DNA from: Centroberyx gerrardi
Taxonomy: Eukaryota; Chordata; Actinopteri; Beryciformes; Berycidae
DNA length: 64,000 nt
Reading direction: 5' to 3'
NCBI RefSeq assembly: GCF_048128805.1
Contig: NC_136005.1
Location: 17,246,760-17,310,759 of the forward strand
This document shows positions 50,296 through 62,896 of the stretch, piece by piece; the first letter of the stretch is position 1; each line of letters opens with the position of its first letter. The notes beneath the pieces are model-generated. The model was not told the DNA's origin. It did no database searches and saw only the letters and a program-made list of their open reading frames with translations. The translations under genes were made by a program, and so were the position numbers.

Positions 50296-52227
50296 GTAAG
50301 ACTGCCTGCTTGAACGTTTGTCTATTTTTCGTATGATCTTGCGTATGGCATGTGGCTGCGCCTCTGATACTGATTAAGCGAGCTTCTGTTAAATTATAAC
50401 AGCGGTAGGCTGATGGGGGGGAAAAAAGAACTTTCAATCTTTTCCTCAACTTTTCTGAAGCTTTTATTTTGACTCTGGATAAAAGCTCCAAATAAAAACA
50501 GAGACGGACTCTGCGAGTAAAGCAGTCTTGCCTTTGAAACGCCTGCCAGAGAGAGAGGGGAAGAGGTTTTGCGGTTTACAACTCCGGGAAGTTAAAAGTT
50601 TCAAACACATTTCAATCAAGCCCGAACTCGCATGCTCTTTTAATTTTAGACTCTTTGGTTTGGGCTGTATTTCACAGCACACGGCACGGTGGCGATGACT
50701 GCTCCCTGCAAAACTGATGAACTTTAGCCGGAGTGCTGAAAATCCCCTTGCTTTGTGCTCCTAAGGGTTCCCATGCTCCCAGGGGTGACAGAGCACCCAA
50801 TAAAGCCACCAGACGCGATTCATCAATATGCGTCCTCGCCCCCATTTCTAACGCCCAGTGCGCTATGTGGGCTATTCTCTCCATCTACCCTTTTGATTGT
50901 GGAGCTGCGGATGTGAAGTGTGAAAACCCTGCATGGCTTGTGAGTTGGAGTATAATTTAGTAGAGGTTGTTTCCCCCTGTCACCCATGGGTGGCTTTACG
51001 CACCTGCAAGAGCCCTAAACGGGGTTATAGGCAGCAATATGAGACCGTTTATTCAATCTATAAGCAGGTCTACTCCAAATTCCCACTCTCTCTGTATCAT
51101 TGAAATTTGGTATATATTTTATTTTCTATCACCTCATTTTTTTTTTCAATTATTCAAGGCAGATTAATAGTATTTTAGTTTATTTTGGGAGTTGTATTTT
51201 CCCCATCCAGTCCATAGTGAGACCCATGTTTTTCCCTTCAGTCTCCGAGTATTTAATGAGAGACAGACTCGGGATGGGAATTTGAATAACTGTATTTAGT
51301 AGCAGCCACACTGCCTCCCTTCTACTTTCTCAGGAGAATGAATCATGAACAAAAGTCTTAAAATGGGAAGGTCTGCGTTGCATACCGTAACTAAACCGTG
51401 ATTTGCATATGAAAACTCCGGGCTGAAAGAATTCCGCCAGTGTTGCTATAGCCATTTGCGTCCAGAGAAGTGACAGGCTGCGGTGTATATACAGTCTCCT
51501 CCGCGTTGCCTTTGTCCGGACTGGATGTCACGTCCAGAGTCACTGGTGGAAGATTAAGGACATGGCGACACGTTTTTATTTCCTTGTTAAATTATTCATC
51601 ATATCCACACCCACTCCCGGTCCCCCGGCACATTCACTGTGCAAAGCCCCTCATTATGCTCCTTCAGACGGACACAAGCAGAGGCAGTGCCCTCAGTCTG
51701 GCTGCTGAACAGGGCTTCTGTGCTCCCTCTGCCCAGTAGAACATAACGGATCATGATTGACTCATTTCCCACGATGCCGCTCCGTGCCCTTATCCTTGAT
51801 GATGGGCAGTGGGTGGATGACTTTCCCATGGGGCATTCTGTGTTGTAATCTATGATCACCCTCGGCAGCCACAGTGCCAGCAATGCAGAGCACACATCAG
51901 TCAGAGGTGCCCCCTTCATTTGAATGCCTCATTTTCACTGCAGTAATAGAAAGTTGCCCTGCGACCTGACCCGCTCTCCTCACTGAAGCATTCCAGGTTG
52001 CAGTGCTAAATGCACGCTCCGGAGATGGGCTATAAAGAAGAGGGGCTGAGAGGGAAACTGGGCTCTCCTTTCCCTCATGTTATTGTGCCAACATGTCTTT
52101 GTGGTCTGATGATGTGGATAGTTCAGAAACTCAAACTGTGAGTGATGTTGTGGATGGCGAGGAGACAGGTCCTGAGTGATGATTTAGACTTATACACAGT
52201 GCGGAGCAGAGGAATGTGATGGTTTGG

Positions 52228-52258
<31 letters not shown>

Positions 52259-55200
52259 CACACACACACGCACACACATACACACCAGATAGAATCTTGA
52301 GTTTTGGATTCGAGCCCTTACCACAGTCTCTACCAATTCATTAATGAGCTGTTTGGCTCTCCAAGAGCACCAGACCTGCTTTGGTTTGGCCTGCCTATAG
52401 AATAGGTCCAGGTCCTGTGTGGTTCCATCCTTGGCTCTCAGCCGCATATCCTCCACTCACTCCAATCCCCACGTTGGCCCTGAAGTGACAGCAGTGATGG
52501 AGCTTGCTACTGAAGACCTACCGTAAATCTGCCTTCAGAGTTCCTTTAAGAAAACACACAGAGGCTCCAGGTCCTGTGAGTCCTGCCAGGCGTCTTGTTG
52601 GGTGGAATCCGAAATGTCTCTTTATTTGTGTTGAAATTAAAGTGTCTTTTATTCCCTCCTGTTCTGTTAATGAGCTCCATGTGGCAGCAGGCAGGAGGCT
52701 TATCCGTCTTGACAAGGAGCTGGAGGGAAGGAGAGAGACCGGTTAAACAAAGTGAGGGGAGAAAGGGAAGGTCAGGGGTAGTTTGGTGCTCACACACTAA
52801 TGCACATGCACGAGTATACGTGCACACACGTTAACTGATGGGGGTGGGACCAGTGGATGAGTGGTATGGGTAAGCCGCACCGTGGTACATGCGTGTGTTA
52901 TGGTTTGTGTTCTTTGTTCAGAAACACCTCCATACATGGTGATCATGTGCTAATAATCAATGTGTTCCTTACTTCACATTGGCTGCTGGAAATACACTCA
53001 CACTCACACTCACGCACACACATGCACACACACACACACACACACACACATTGAGAGCAGACACATTTAACACACTTCATTTTCATGCACCTTTGTTATG
53101 TGAATTATGTTGAGTGGTCGATCAGGTGGATGGAAATAGTCTCTGTGGATTGTTGTGAGTAATTGTATTTTTTTGAATTTTGCTTTAATCTTATCAGTGG
53201 ATTGAAAATGATTTTAATTAGCCAGTTGATTGATGTCATTGAAAAGATTGCGTCCATCTGGGACATGTAAAGGCATAGTGTGAACATTTTGTTTTGGCTT
53301 TGTACATAATGTCTCATTTTGCTTGTAATGGTCCTGAATGTGACCAGGGTCAAAGTTGTTATAGTAGAAATTTAGATGAAGGGATTCCATTCTTCAAGTA
53401 CTCAACTATTATAATCACACAGGAATTATAGTAACATGAAGGGGGGTTTTAACATCACTAAATTTATCTGAAAATTGACAGACTGTAAAGACACATGTAA
53501 ATCTAACATTAATTTAGAATGATTTGGATCTAGTACAGACATTTTCTAGTTCATTTTTTTAAAGGTTAATTGATGATGTAGGCATTTTTAGGTGACAGCC
53601 ATGGGAAGAAAGATCATCACTATTTCCTCATTCAGGGAAGTTCAGTCTAGGCTGCTGTATTTTGCCTGTAATCCCATTACACAGCCATCTAGATTCCACA
53701 ACTTCCCAGTTAGAATACATAAGACTGTTTTCAGCCAAAAGGTCTTGAACAAAGTTCTAGTTAAAGTGAAACAACAACAAAAAAAAAAGTATAAATAAAT
53801 AAATATAAAACGGCAGCAAAACAAAGTTGACACGATTGTGGGTGACCTTGCCTTAAAATTATCTTCCCCCAAATTACGATCATACATTCTTCCTCATTCT
53901 AATTAAACATTAGGCTTTATTTGTTCCAGATGCCGCTTTTTTGATGTTTTATTTCAGTAAGGGAACTCTGTGGCATGAGAATGGTGCAGGCCTGCATATA
54001 TAAGCAGATCCATCCAAGTCCGTATGACTATGTATACTGTGTGCTGTTCCACTCAGCCGCAGGAACCAGACACTAGCAACCTCAGCTGCTCTATATATTC
54101 ATCTTTCAGCAAAACTCTGAATGTGGATCAGGGAATGTAACATTTAGTGCAGGTGGGATAAGTGAAAATATTGTCAGGCTCAGCTGTTGGTTTTAAATCA
54201 GTAATATCACATGTGAAGAGCACATGGGACATACTGGAGACACACAAGGCACACATCAAATGCGCTATGCCTATGTCCAAAACTAGGCAAGAAAATGCAT
54301 GGCGATGAAACTCTTACTGTATGAGTGATAGCAGACATTATATCTAATGACATCAACATGTTAGTGCCATTGCGTGGGCTTGATGAAGCAGCCGGGGACG
54401 GGGGCCTCTCTGTGTCTGTGGTGTTTGGGGACGGAATGAAAGACGGCTCTGAACAGCTCCGTACATACCACCTCAGCGCTGTCTTGAGTATTAATAGACA
54501 TGTCTTTGTTCCGACCGACACGCTTCTGAAGTGGAATGAGACAAGCCGAGGAGATAAGGATCTCCTCTCCCTGTGAGTCAAACCTCAAAGTACCACTTAC
54601 ATGGCTTTCCTTTGCTCTCTGAAGTCTGGCAGCATGACGGGAGGCTTGGGCTCAGACAACGGCAGAGACGGAGACACTGACAGGAGCTGTCAAGGGCTTT
54701 TCTCTGGCCTGCGTTTTAAAGGACGATAATGTAGTAATGAAGCCGTGTTTGTAGTGTGGAGGTACGTCCAGGCCTGGCTCCCTCTGGTTTTACTTATCTG
54801 TCTCTGTTTAGGGAGGCAACGAGGGAAGGGAGGAGGGAACGTGTTTGACAGGAGGGACCGAGAAAGGGAGGGATGTACATTATATGTGCTCACGTGTGAA
54901 TGAGAAAGAGATTAGCTGTATTTGTTGATGGAAAAAGGGTGATCAAGGGAAAGAGAGAAAGACAAGGAAGGGCGAGCAGAGAAAGGGAGAGGGAGAGGGG
55001 TCATTAAAAGGACACCATCTCGCTTGCAGTAAATGGCAGTAAAGTATCTGGCTAATCTGCCGTCATTACGCTGATTAAATCACCAGGGATTTGGCGTTCC
55101 CATCAGCTGCAATCAATGGGGCAAAATCAATAGACAGGGGATACGTGAGAGGCTCTCAGCCACGGTCAGCTGCACCTAGTCTGTCCTGAACCACATCCTA

Positions 55201-55967
55201 TATCTGTAGATTGCTACACTAAACATTTTTATATAGCTTTCTATGAAATAGTATGGCTCCCTGGAGCTTCTAGCAATCTCTTTTCCTCCACACATCCTCG
55301 TTTAAATCTAATCTCTCCCCCTCTCTGTGGCCTGGAGTCCCTTTTTGGTGTCCCTTACATTTTCTTATTAAAGTTAATTAAAGCTAAAACTAAAACTGCA
55401 ACTTGGTATGAAAACATAATTTAGTAACATGAAACAAAAAAAGAATAAAGCAAAACTCTATAAAGAAACATAATATAGAAATTCTAAACTCTATAGTGAA
55501 ACTATAACCTCTGTTGCCAATTCTAGCTGACATAAAAGAATAGTTTGTAGTCTTTTTAGTCAATGCCAAAATGAGAGAGGAGGGTAGGAGAGAGAAATGC
55601 AGAAATTCCTCAACACTTATGCATTTTTATTGAATATTGGACACATAAAATAGCCACTTTGCACACATTCTTCTTGCGTCAAACCTCAAAGTATTGAGTA
55701 TTAAACTCAAACTCAAAATAAAAGAAAACAAAAATATTAAACAATATAAACAATATAAAACAAAAATGATTGAAAAATAAAAACTACACTGGAAATAACA
55801 AATCACATCTCACTAAAACTAAACTGAACCTGAAACCCTATTACAAAAATAAATAAAAAACAAAACAACAGCCAATGCAAATAATAAAACTATTATAACC
55901 CTGCTTATGTTCCCATGGTTGTGTTATACTGTGAGTGAGATTTCAGTTATTCTTCTGTCTTTTCCAG
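50296..55967. other. Putative ndnf intron 1
   Basis: No coding exon or transposon was recognised. Microsatellites lie at 52229-52278 and 53024-53050. The 55400-55900 part is very A-rich. Confidence 0.45.
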
Positions 55968-55968
55968 G

Positions 55969-57145
55969 ATGAGGCAGTGTAAAGAAGCTGAGGGTTGGAG
56001 TGCGGTCCTGCTGGTGCTGCTGGGCCTGGGTGCTGTGGCCCAGAAGCTGCCCACGCGAGACGAAGGCCTGTTCCAGATGCAGATCAGAGACAAGGCGTTG
56101 TTCCACGACTCGTCCGTCATACCGGATGGAGCGGAGATCAGCGGCTACCTGTTCAGAGACACGCCCAAACGGTAACAGTTTCCCAGACAGTCTATGAATC
56201 AGTTTCACTAGATACATCTTAGTCAGCGATTTCTAGGAACAAAATTGTGGCACAAAACATCGCCATGCCGTCATGAAGGTAAATGCCCACAGGCGAAATG
56301 CTCCTCTGTGATTTTCTAGCACTTCCGCTGGATCTGCTGACTGAGCCATAGCAATCACTGAGGAAAACATTAAACTTGTTGATGGGCACTTACTGTAAAC
56401 AGATAGGAAACATCAGATGTTGCGCTGTAACATGAACTATTATGTTGATGCGAAAATAAATAATTGATGAGAAAGTCGTGTTCATGTAATTGAGTGTCTG
56501 TCGGTTGAGAGCGAGAGAGACCAAGGTCAATGGTTTCAATAATATCTCTGCATGCTGAAGCATAATAAGCTCAGGCAGTCTGCTCTGATGTAGTGGTGTG
56601 CATCATCGTGGATAACTTAAAAGTACGATGAGTCAAAGTGATTATGCGGTGCTCATATCGGTGCCTTTAAATCTTATTCTCACAGGTACTACTTTGTGGT
56701 GGAGGAGGACAACACGCCCCTGTCTGTGACTGTGACGCCTTGTGACGCTCCTCTGGAGTGGAAACTCACTCTGCAGGAGCTGCCAGAGGAGGCCAGCGGA
56801 GAGGGATCAGGTAAATGACATTAGGCAGCGGTGGAAGAGGTTAATCACATGTTATGCGAAAATATCACTATCCCCCCACACACAATTAACCTACGCAGTG
56901 ATGTTAGGCTTTGTGTTTTGGTGGGTTTTAATTAAGTCACAGTCGTAGTGTCTAGTCTGACCACTTATGATGTCTGGCTTGACCAAAGTGACGTCTATAA
57001 TTTTAGAGAAGGGCACTGCTCTACTCAGCCTGCTGAATCAAAGCTATTACATCCCTTTACTTAGGCTCTGCTGGTCTTCTGAAGGGAACCCCTGCTGCTC
57101 TGTCTGTCTGTTTGTCTGTCTGTTATCTGTCTTTCTTTCTTTCTG

Positions 57146-57181
<36 letters not shown>

Positions 57182-57339
57182 TGTCTTTTTTCTAGCTCAC
57201 ACACTCAAACTCTTTCTCCATCTGGAGAGTATCCTTTCAACACAAAAGATCAGACCCAATCATGCCAGATGAATAAATCGGTGGTTTAGAGCACACATGT
57301 GTGACGTGAGCATATATTTGAATGTGAATACACGTGCAG

Positions 57340-57379
<40 letters not shown>

Positions 57380-59538
57380 CCTTGTCAAATCAAATATTAC
57401 AAAATGATTTATTGGGGGATTATATTGTTGAAGACATGTACCTTGAGTCAAGTGAAAAGAATTCATCACTAACTGGAAGCATAATGACAAATTTGGACAC
57501 AAAAATCAATAGAATAGAATCAAAAATCGGTGCCAAAGGTGGAAGCGTGACTTCACATAGGTGGAATGACACGGTGCTGTCAGCCATAGTTCACAGTGAA
57601 CTCTAACTCCACAAAAACTTCTTAGTCTCTTCCTGCCTTTGCTGCTCTTTTTGCTAAATGTCTCAACTGGGAGCAGATCTTTGAGCATTAATTTTTAGTA
57701 CACCACTGAGCACACTCTCTGGTTGACAAACATAATATTATGATTTCTTGCTCAGCTGCAGTAAGACCTTAGCCTGTCTCCCTCATGTAGAAGCTACAAG
57801 GCGCCTCTTTGTAGCACAGCTTCCCCGGAAAGGCCAAGTGAATACCGGCCTGTGATCTTAGGGGATGTTTAGAGTGAAAACATGGCTGGCCTGTGAGGGG
57901 CTAATCGTCCGTGAGGCTTGCGGCGCTTCGCCATGACCTCACCGGCATCAACACATTAAACGGGTCATTTTTAGCACCTGTGGAAATTATTTCTCATCTC
58001 AGCCAAATGAAAAAGGAGAAAAAACACTGGGAAGGTCTTCAATAAGAATCTGTAAAGATATTAATCTTGGTAATATCAACGTAGGCCCATTTGGAAGCAG
58101 TGCTATGGAAAGAGCTCATGTTGTGCCTGTTTGTCTTCCAGGAGAGCCTGAACCTCTGGACCAGCAGAAGCAGCAGGTGACAGTAGATGAGGGGACGGAG
58201 CTCTTCACCTATAAGGGAAACGATGTGGAGTCCTATGTGGCCACCAGCACGCCTTCTGGTCTCTACCAGCTGGAACTGCTGTCCACAGAGAAAGACAGCA
58301 ACTTCAAGGTGTACGCCACCACCACTCCAGAGTCCGACCAGCCCTACCCAGAGCTGCCCTACGACCCTCGCGTGGACGTGACCGCGCTGGGCCGCACCAC
58401 CGTCACTCTGGCCTGGAAGCCTACGCCCACAGGCTCTTTGATGGGCCAGCCCGTCCAGTACTGCGTAGTCATCAACAAGGAGCACAACTTCAAGAGCATG
58501 TGCGCTGCTGAAGCTAAGATCAGCGCCGATGACGCCTTCATGCTGGCTCCGAAGCCCGGCAGAGACTTCAGCCCGTTTGACTTTGCCCACTTTGGCTTTG
58601 TCCCCTCTGACAATGATTTTGGCAAGGACCGAGGCCTCACAAGTAACAAGATCTCGCGGGCCTACACAGCCAAGCCCAAAGCCTCAGACATTCTCAAGGT
58701 GTGTATTGGCAATAAGAACATTTTCACGGTGTCAGACCTGAAACCAGACACACAGTACTACTTTGACGTGTTTGCTGTGAATTCTGCCACCAACACCAGC
58801 ACAGCGTATGTGGGCACGTTCGCTCGCACTAAAGAGGAAGCCCGTCAGAAGACAGTGGAGCTGAAGGATGGCAAAGTGTCTGATGTTTTCATCAAGAGGA
58901 AGGGCAGCAAGTTCCTGCGCTTTGCTCCCGTCTCGTCCCACCAGAGGGTCACCCTGTTCGTCCACACGTGTCTGGACGCTGTGCAGGTGCAGGTGAGGCG
59001 CGACGGCAAGTTGCTGCTCTCCCAGAATGTGGAGGGGGTACGGCAGTTCCAGCTGCGGGGGAAGCCAAAGGCCAAGTACCTGATCCGTTTGCGAGGCAGC
59101 AGGAAAGGGGCCTCCACCCTGAAGGTACTCGCCACCACACGACCCAGCAGCAAGCAGCCCTTCCCTTCGCTTCCCGAGGACACACGCATTAAGGCCTTCG
59201 ACAAGCTGCGCACCTGCTCCTCCGCCACCGTGGCCTGGCTGGGCACGCAGGACCGCAACAAGTACTGCATTTACCGCAAGGAGGTGGCTGAGACTTACGG
59301 CGAGGAGCAGCGGCGTCGTGAACAAAACCAGTGCGCTGGGCCAGAGACCCGCAGGAAGTCAGAAAAGGTCCTGTGCAAGTACTTCCACAGCCCGAACCTG
59401 CAGAAGGCTGTGACTACAGAGACCATCACAGGTCTGGAGCCAGGCAAGACCTACCTGCTGGACGTTTACGTGGTCGGCCACAGCGGGCACTCAGTCAAAT
59501 ACCAGAGCAAACTGGTGAAAACAAGGAAATACTGCTAA
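55969..59538 (+). CDS. ndnf: Neuron-derived neurotrophic factor (secreted fibronectin type III protein)
   Basis: NDNF is a secreted glycoprotein that supports neuron migration and survival and acts on endothelium. Coding exons are 55969-56171, 56686-56810 and 58142-59538 (TAA 59536-59538). Phases fit (CG/G and G/GA codons) and give 574 residues against 568 in human. The start ATG follows the acceptor tttccag by one base. In order: signal peptide with hydrophobic core SAVLLVLLGLGAVA (about 1-24); an N-terminal region with LPTRDEGLFQMQIRDK and RYYFVVEEDNTPLSVTVTPC; a first FN3-like unit (about 182-343) with TVTLAWKPTPTG, YCVVINKEHNF and LKPDTQYYFDVFAVN; a middle segment of the family's conserved domain (FLRFAPVSSHQRVTLFVHTC); and a second FN3 unit (about 456-574) with YCIYRKEV and LEPGKTYLLDVYVVGHSG. 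A fish-specific ndnf-like paralogue is a possible alternative. No defect is seen. Confidence 0.93.
56811..58141. other. ndnf intron between the second and third coding exons
   Basis: It contains a (CTTT)n array at 57131-57182 and a (TG)n array at 57341-57378. No exon was seen. Confidence 0.7.
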
Positions 59539-60655
59539 ATGACTCTGCAAAGAATAAATCTATTATAAATATATATATTAAATAAGTTTATTTAACTCTA
59601 AGTGATATTCTACTAAGGAGTGTATACAGACTGACTACTCACACAGCTGATGGGCCTGTGGCAGTGACTGAACTGTTTGTAGAGAGAGATATCAACCTGT
59701 ATATTTATGTTTACATTTCATTGTGGCGCGTCTGGGTGACCCGTAGCGAGCGGTGCTTCGTCGCCAGGCCTGAGGTCTCTACGTCCTGTGGCCATCGGGG
59801 AGGCAGAACTTCAAAGAAGATCATTTCTCATCTTGTATGTTTCTTTGTTGCTGCATGACATTTGCTTTTGTCTGTCATATTTGTTTGTTCCTTCAGTTTC
59901 AAATCACCGGAGGAGATACAGTAGCTACCCGCATTGTATAGTTCTCTCACTGCATATTCAGTACATGTTTTAGGAGGGATTTAAATTATTTTATACTTTT
60001 TGCCTCTTTTTTTGATTGTTTGTTTTTATTGATGACGATAATAACTGTTATGAGGAAATTCCAATTCTATGAGGAAATTGTCGTAGTTGAGACATTCCCT
60101 TGTGTATCTCAGCCAGTGTTTGCTCTAGAGCCCATCTGTAAATGTGTTCTGTGCTGGAGGTCTGTGTATTATCACTGTATCACTGTGTGTGTCACATGTA
60201 CAGAGTTGTCCTGCCAATATTCATGTACATAAACACTAAATATAGAACAAGTAATCCCTGTGTCACCCTGGGTGTCATGTTCTTTTGCCAAGCAGTTAAC
60301 ATCACAATCATGGCTCCGAGATGAAAGGGCACACTGCATATTGTGTTTATAGATTCAGAGGGCTAAATTATGGTCACATAGGCAGAACTTGATACTTGGA
60401 GTAAATGAAATGATAACTTGATCCCAGGAATGATTTGTGACTCACAGAAAGACTGACTGACTCTAAGGGATTAATTATGTGCTAGAACGACTTTAAAAGA
60501 TCTCATATGCCAGATCTCACATTCTCAAAAGTAGCGCCTAAGATTCACGGCACTAGAACATAGACCCTCTTTCACTAGCGCCTGCAATCAAATCACTGTG
60601 CCACAGATGTACACTCTCACAAATGTACAGTAATAAAAGCATCTCAGCACCTTTA
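59539..60655 (+). other. ndnf: ndnf 3'UTR
   Basis: AATAAA occurs at 59553-59558, only 15 nt past the stop, and again at 60632-60637. The distal signal is more likely to define the main 3' end, giving a UTR of about 1.1 kb. No competing coding frame is evident. Confidence 0.45.
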
Positions 60656-61926
60656 TGGGTTCATTGTTTTGACCCTGTTGGACAACCCTTTTAGCTTTTT
60701 TCAAAGGCCTACCGAAAACCCTTCTCACACAAGAAACTCAGAATAGAAATTTAATCGAAGTTGCAAGTGTGTTTTGGCTCTTTACAGCTCTGATTCTAGA
60801 GGTAATCTGTTCAGCAGGGTCCCCTTGCAACCGCTGATATTGTATAATAACAATTATAAATGGCTGTTCTGCTCTGTACTTTGATCACCTCTATGATGTA
60901 TTACCAACTGAGCCACACAGAATGTCTTGATCAGGAAATTTGCAATTCATACATGTTAGACTTATGAAGGTAACAGATGTAGTATCATGATGGGTGGTGG
61001 ACCAGTTTTGATATGAAACACCTTTATTTAACTTTATTATGACAAATCACAATGCTGATATTTTTATTGGAACAAATAATTTTGCTAATTGCTAGAATGG
61101 AGTGCTTCCCTTCTCTGACAGGGGTATCGCTTAAAAAATCTTAATTTATCAACTAATCAAATCAGCTAACTTTTGCAGAAGGCTTTCTCATGGTTAATTG
61201 TTGAAACTACACTGTCACCTATCAGAATAATTAAAAACAAGATGAACAGAGGTCAGATGAACAGGCCATCACCTCTCAAACCATCATTCTGTCCACCTAA
61301 GAATCCATTTGGAACCCGTATTTTTTTTAAGTGCCTTTTAGAGAATCGGGTGACTTGCAATACTATTTGACCAACACACACAGTTAACCGCAAATAAGCG
61401 AAGAGGAGAACCAGACATACATCAACGCACATATCGACACGTTCCAATTAAGAAAAGTCTCAGGTGAATGGGAAAGCTCTCTCTGTTGTGGCCAAGAAAA
61501 ACAGCTGTTCCTTGTGAATCGCTACGTTTCCATCACGACCCGATTCTGAGCAGCTATACGCTCCCGATTCATCTCCACAGCTCGCTGTCAATCAAACGGT
61601 CCTGGTCAGAGGAAATGCGGGGAGGCTCCACCTGGCTTCCATTAACCTGCCGTTGCCCTGGAATAATGTGGAGGAGCTTCCAGGGAGCTGTGGGAGTGTC
61701 ACGGATAGCGCTGTAAAGTGCCACTAATAAAGTTGGCCAGCAGGGACGGATCTGCTCAGATGTTACTCAGCACTCGTGAATAAGATCTGTTCTGAAGTCG
61801 TTGGCTTCATTAATGAAACCAAGAATCCTCTGCCCTCTGGTCACCCAAGAGGTCTAGGGATGGAAAAAAAAGTCAACACACTCCTTTTCCTTCAGGAGCT
61901 CTCTTCATAAGCACCCCCAATCCACC

Positions 61927-61962
<36 letters not shown>

Positions 61963-62829
61963 TATACACAGAAACCTCTATCCGAGAGCTAACCATCTAC
62001 AGAGCTGTCTGTGTTTATCTTTTGCGTGGTAATGAGCGCAGGGCTTTGATGTATGAGTTTTGTATATATGTGTGTACATGGAGCAGGGTGAGGAGTGGAG
62101 ACAGACATCTAGTGCTTTGGTAAGTGGTGGAGTAATCAGAGCTGTGTGCGGAAGACCTGGCTTTGATTCCTGGTCAGGGTTTGCACGACTCGCCTAGCCC
62201 CCAAATTCACTAGGCGGGTGTCGGAAGTTAGGCCGGTGTGAGCTTTTAAGAAGCAAAGGGACAAGTGACAAGGAAAGAAAATGTATGCTGTTAAAAACAA
62301 CAAATTAAATAAGTATAGATGCTGTGGTCTGCTGACAGTGTTAGAAATTCTTTATTGATTTTAAATGTTAGTTACTTCGCTCAGGGGAGACAGGACTTCA
62401 AAAGGGTTTTAGGAGTTGGCATTTGTGAGTGTGTTTTGTGTGTATCTGTGTGTGAATGTACTTGCTGCTCAACTTGGGGCTGAGTGACACTTTTGGAAAG
62501 AGATTGTGAAAAAGGAGCGGAGGCTAGAAAGGCATCCAAACAGAGAAACAGACTGACACATGCCACCAAGCACGCTGAAAGGGCTTTGAGTGTAACTCCC
62601 ACAGCAGAAAAAAGAGAAGCAGTGAAAAACTCTTGTGTCAAAAGCTCAGTATTGAATTAAGGGCTCCTGCCATCTCTGGGGTAGGTACTACCAGAGAATG
62701 GTTAAATTAAATGATTCAGCCTTACACTGGTGCCACTGTCTTCTAAACCTCCAAAGCAAACAGTGTGTAATGAAATTATGATGCTTTGAGCTTTTAAATC
62801 TCACACATGAGCACACACCCACCCACACA

Positions 62830-62896
<67 letters not shown>

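Noticed and set aside
58039..58590. 183-codon minus-strand frame and a 197-codon one at 58732-59325
   Set aside because: Both are shadows of the real ndnf exon on the plus strand and resemble no family.
61468..61716. 82-codon plus-strand frame downstream of ndnf
   Set aside because: No recognisable domain, and the composition looks non-coding. Kept only as part of a possible non-coding element.
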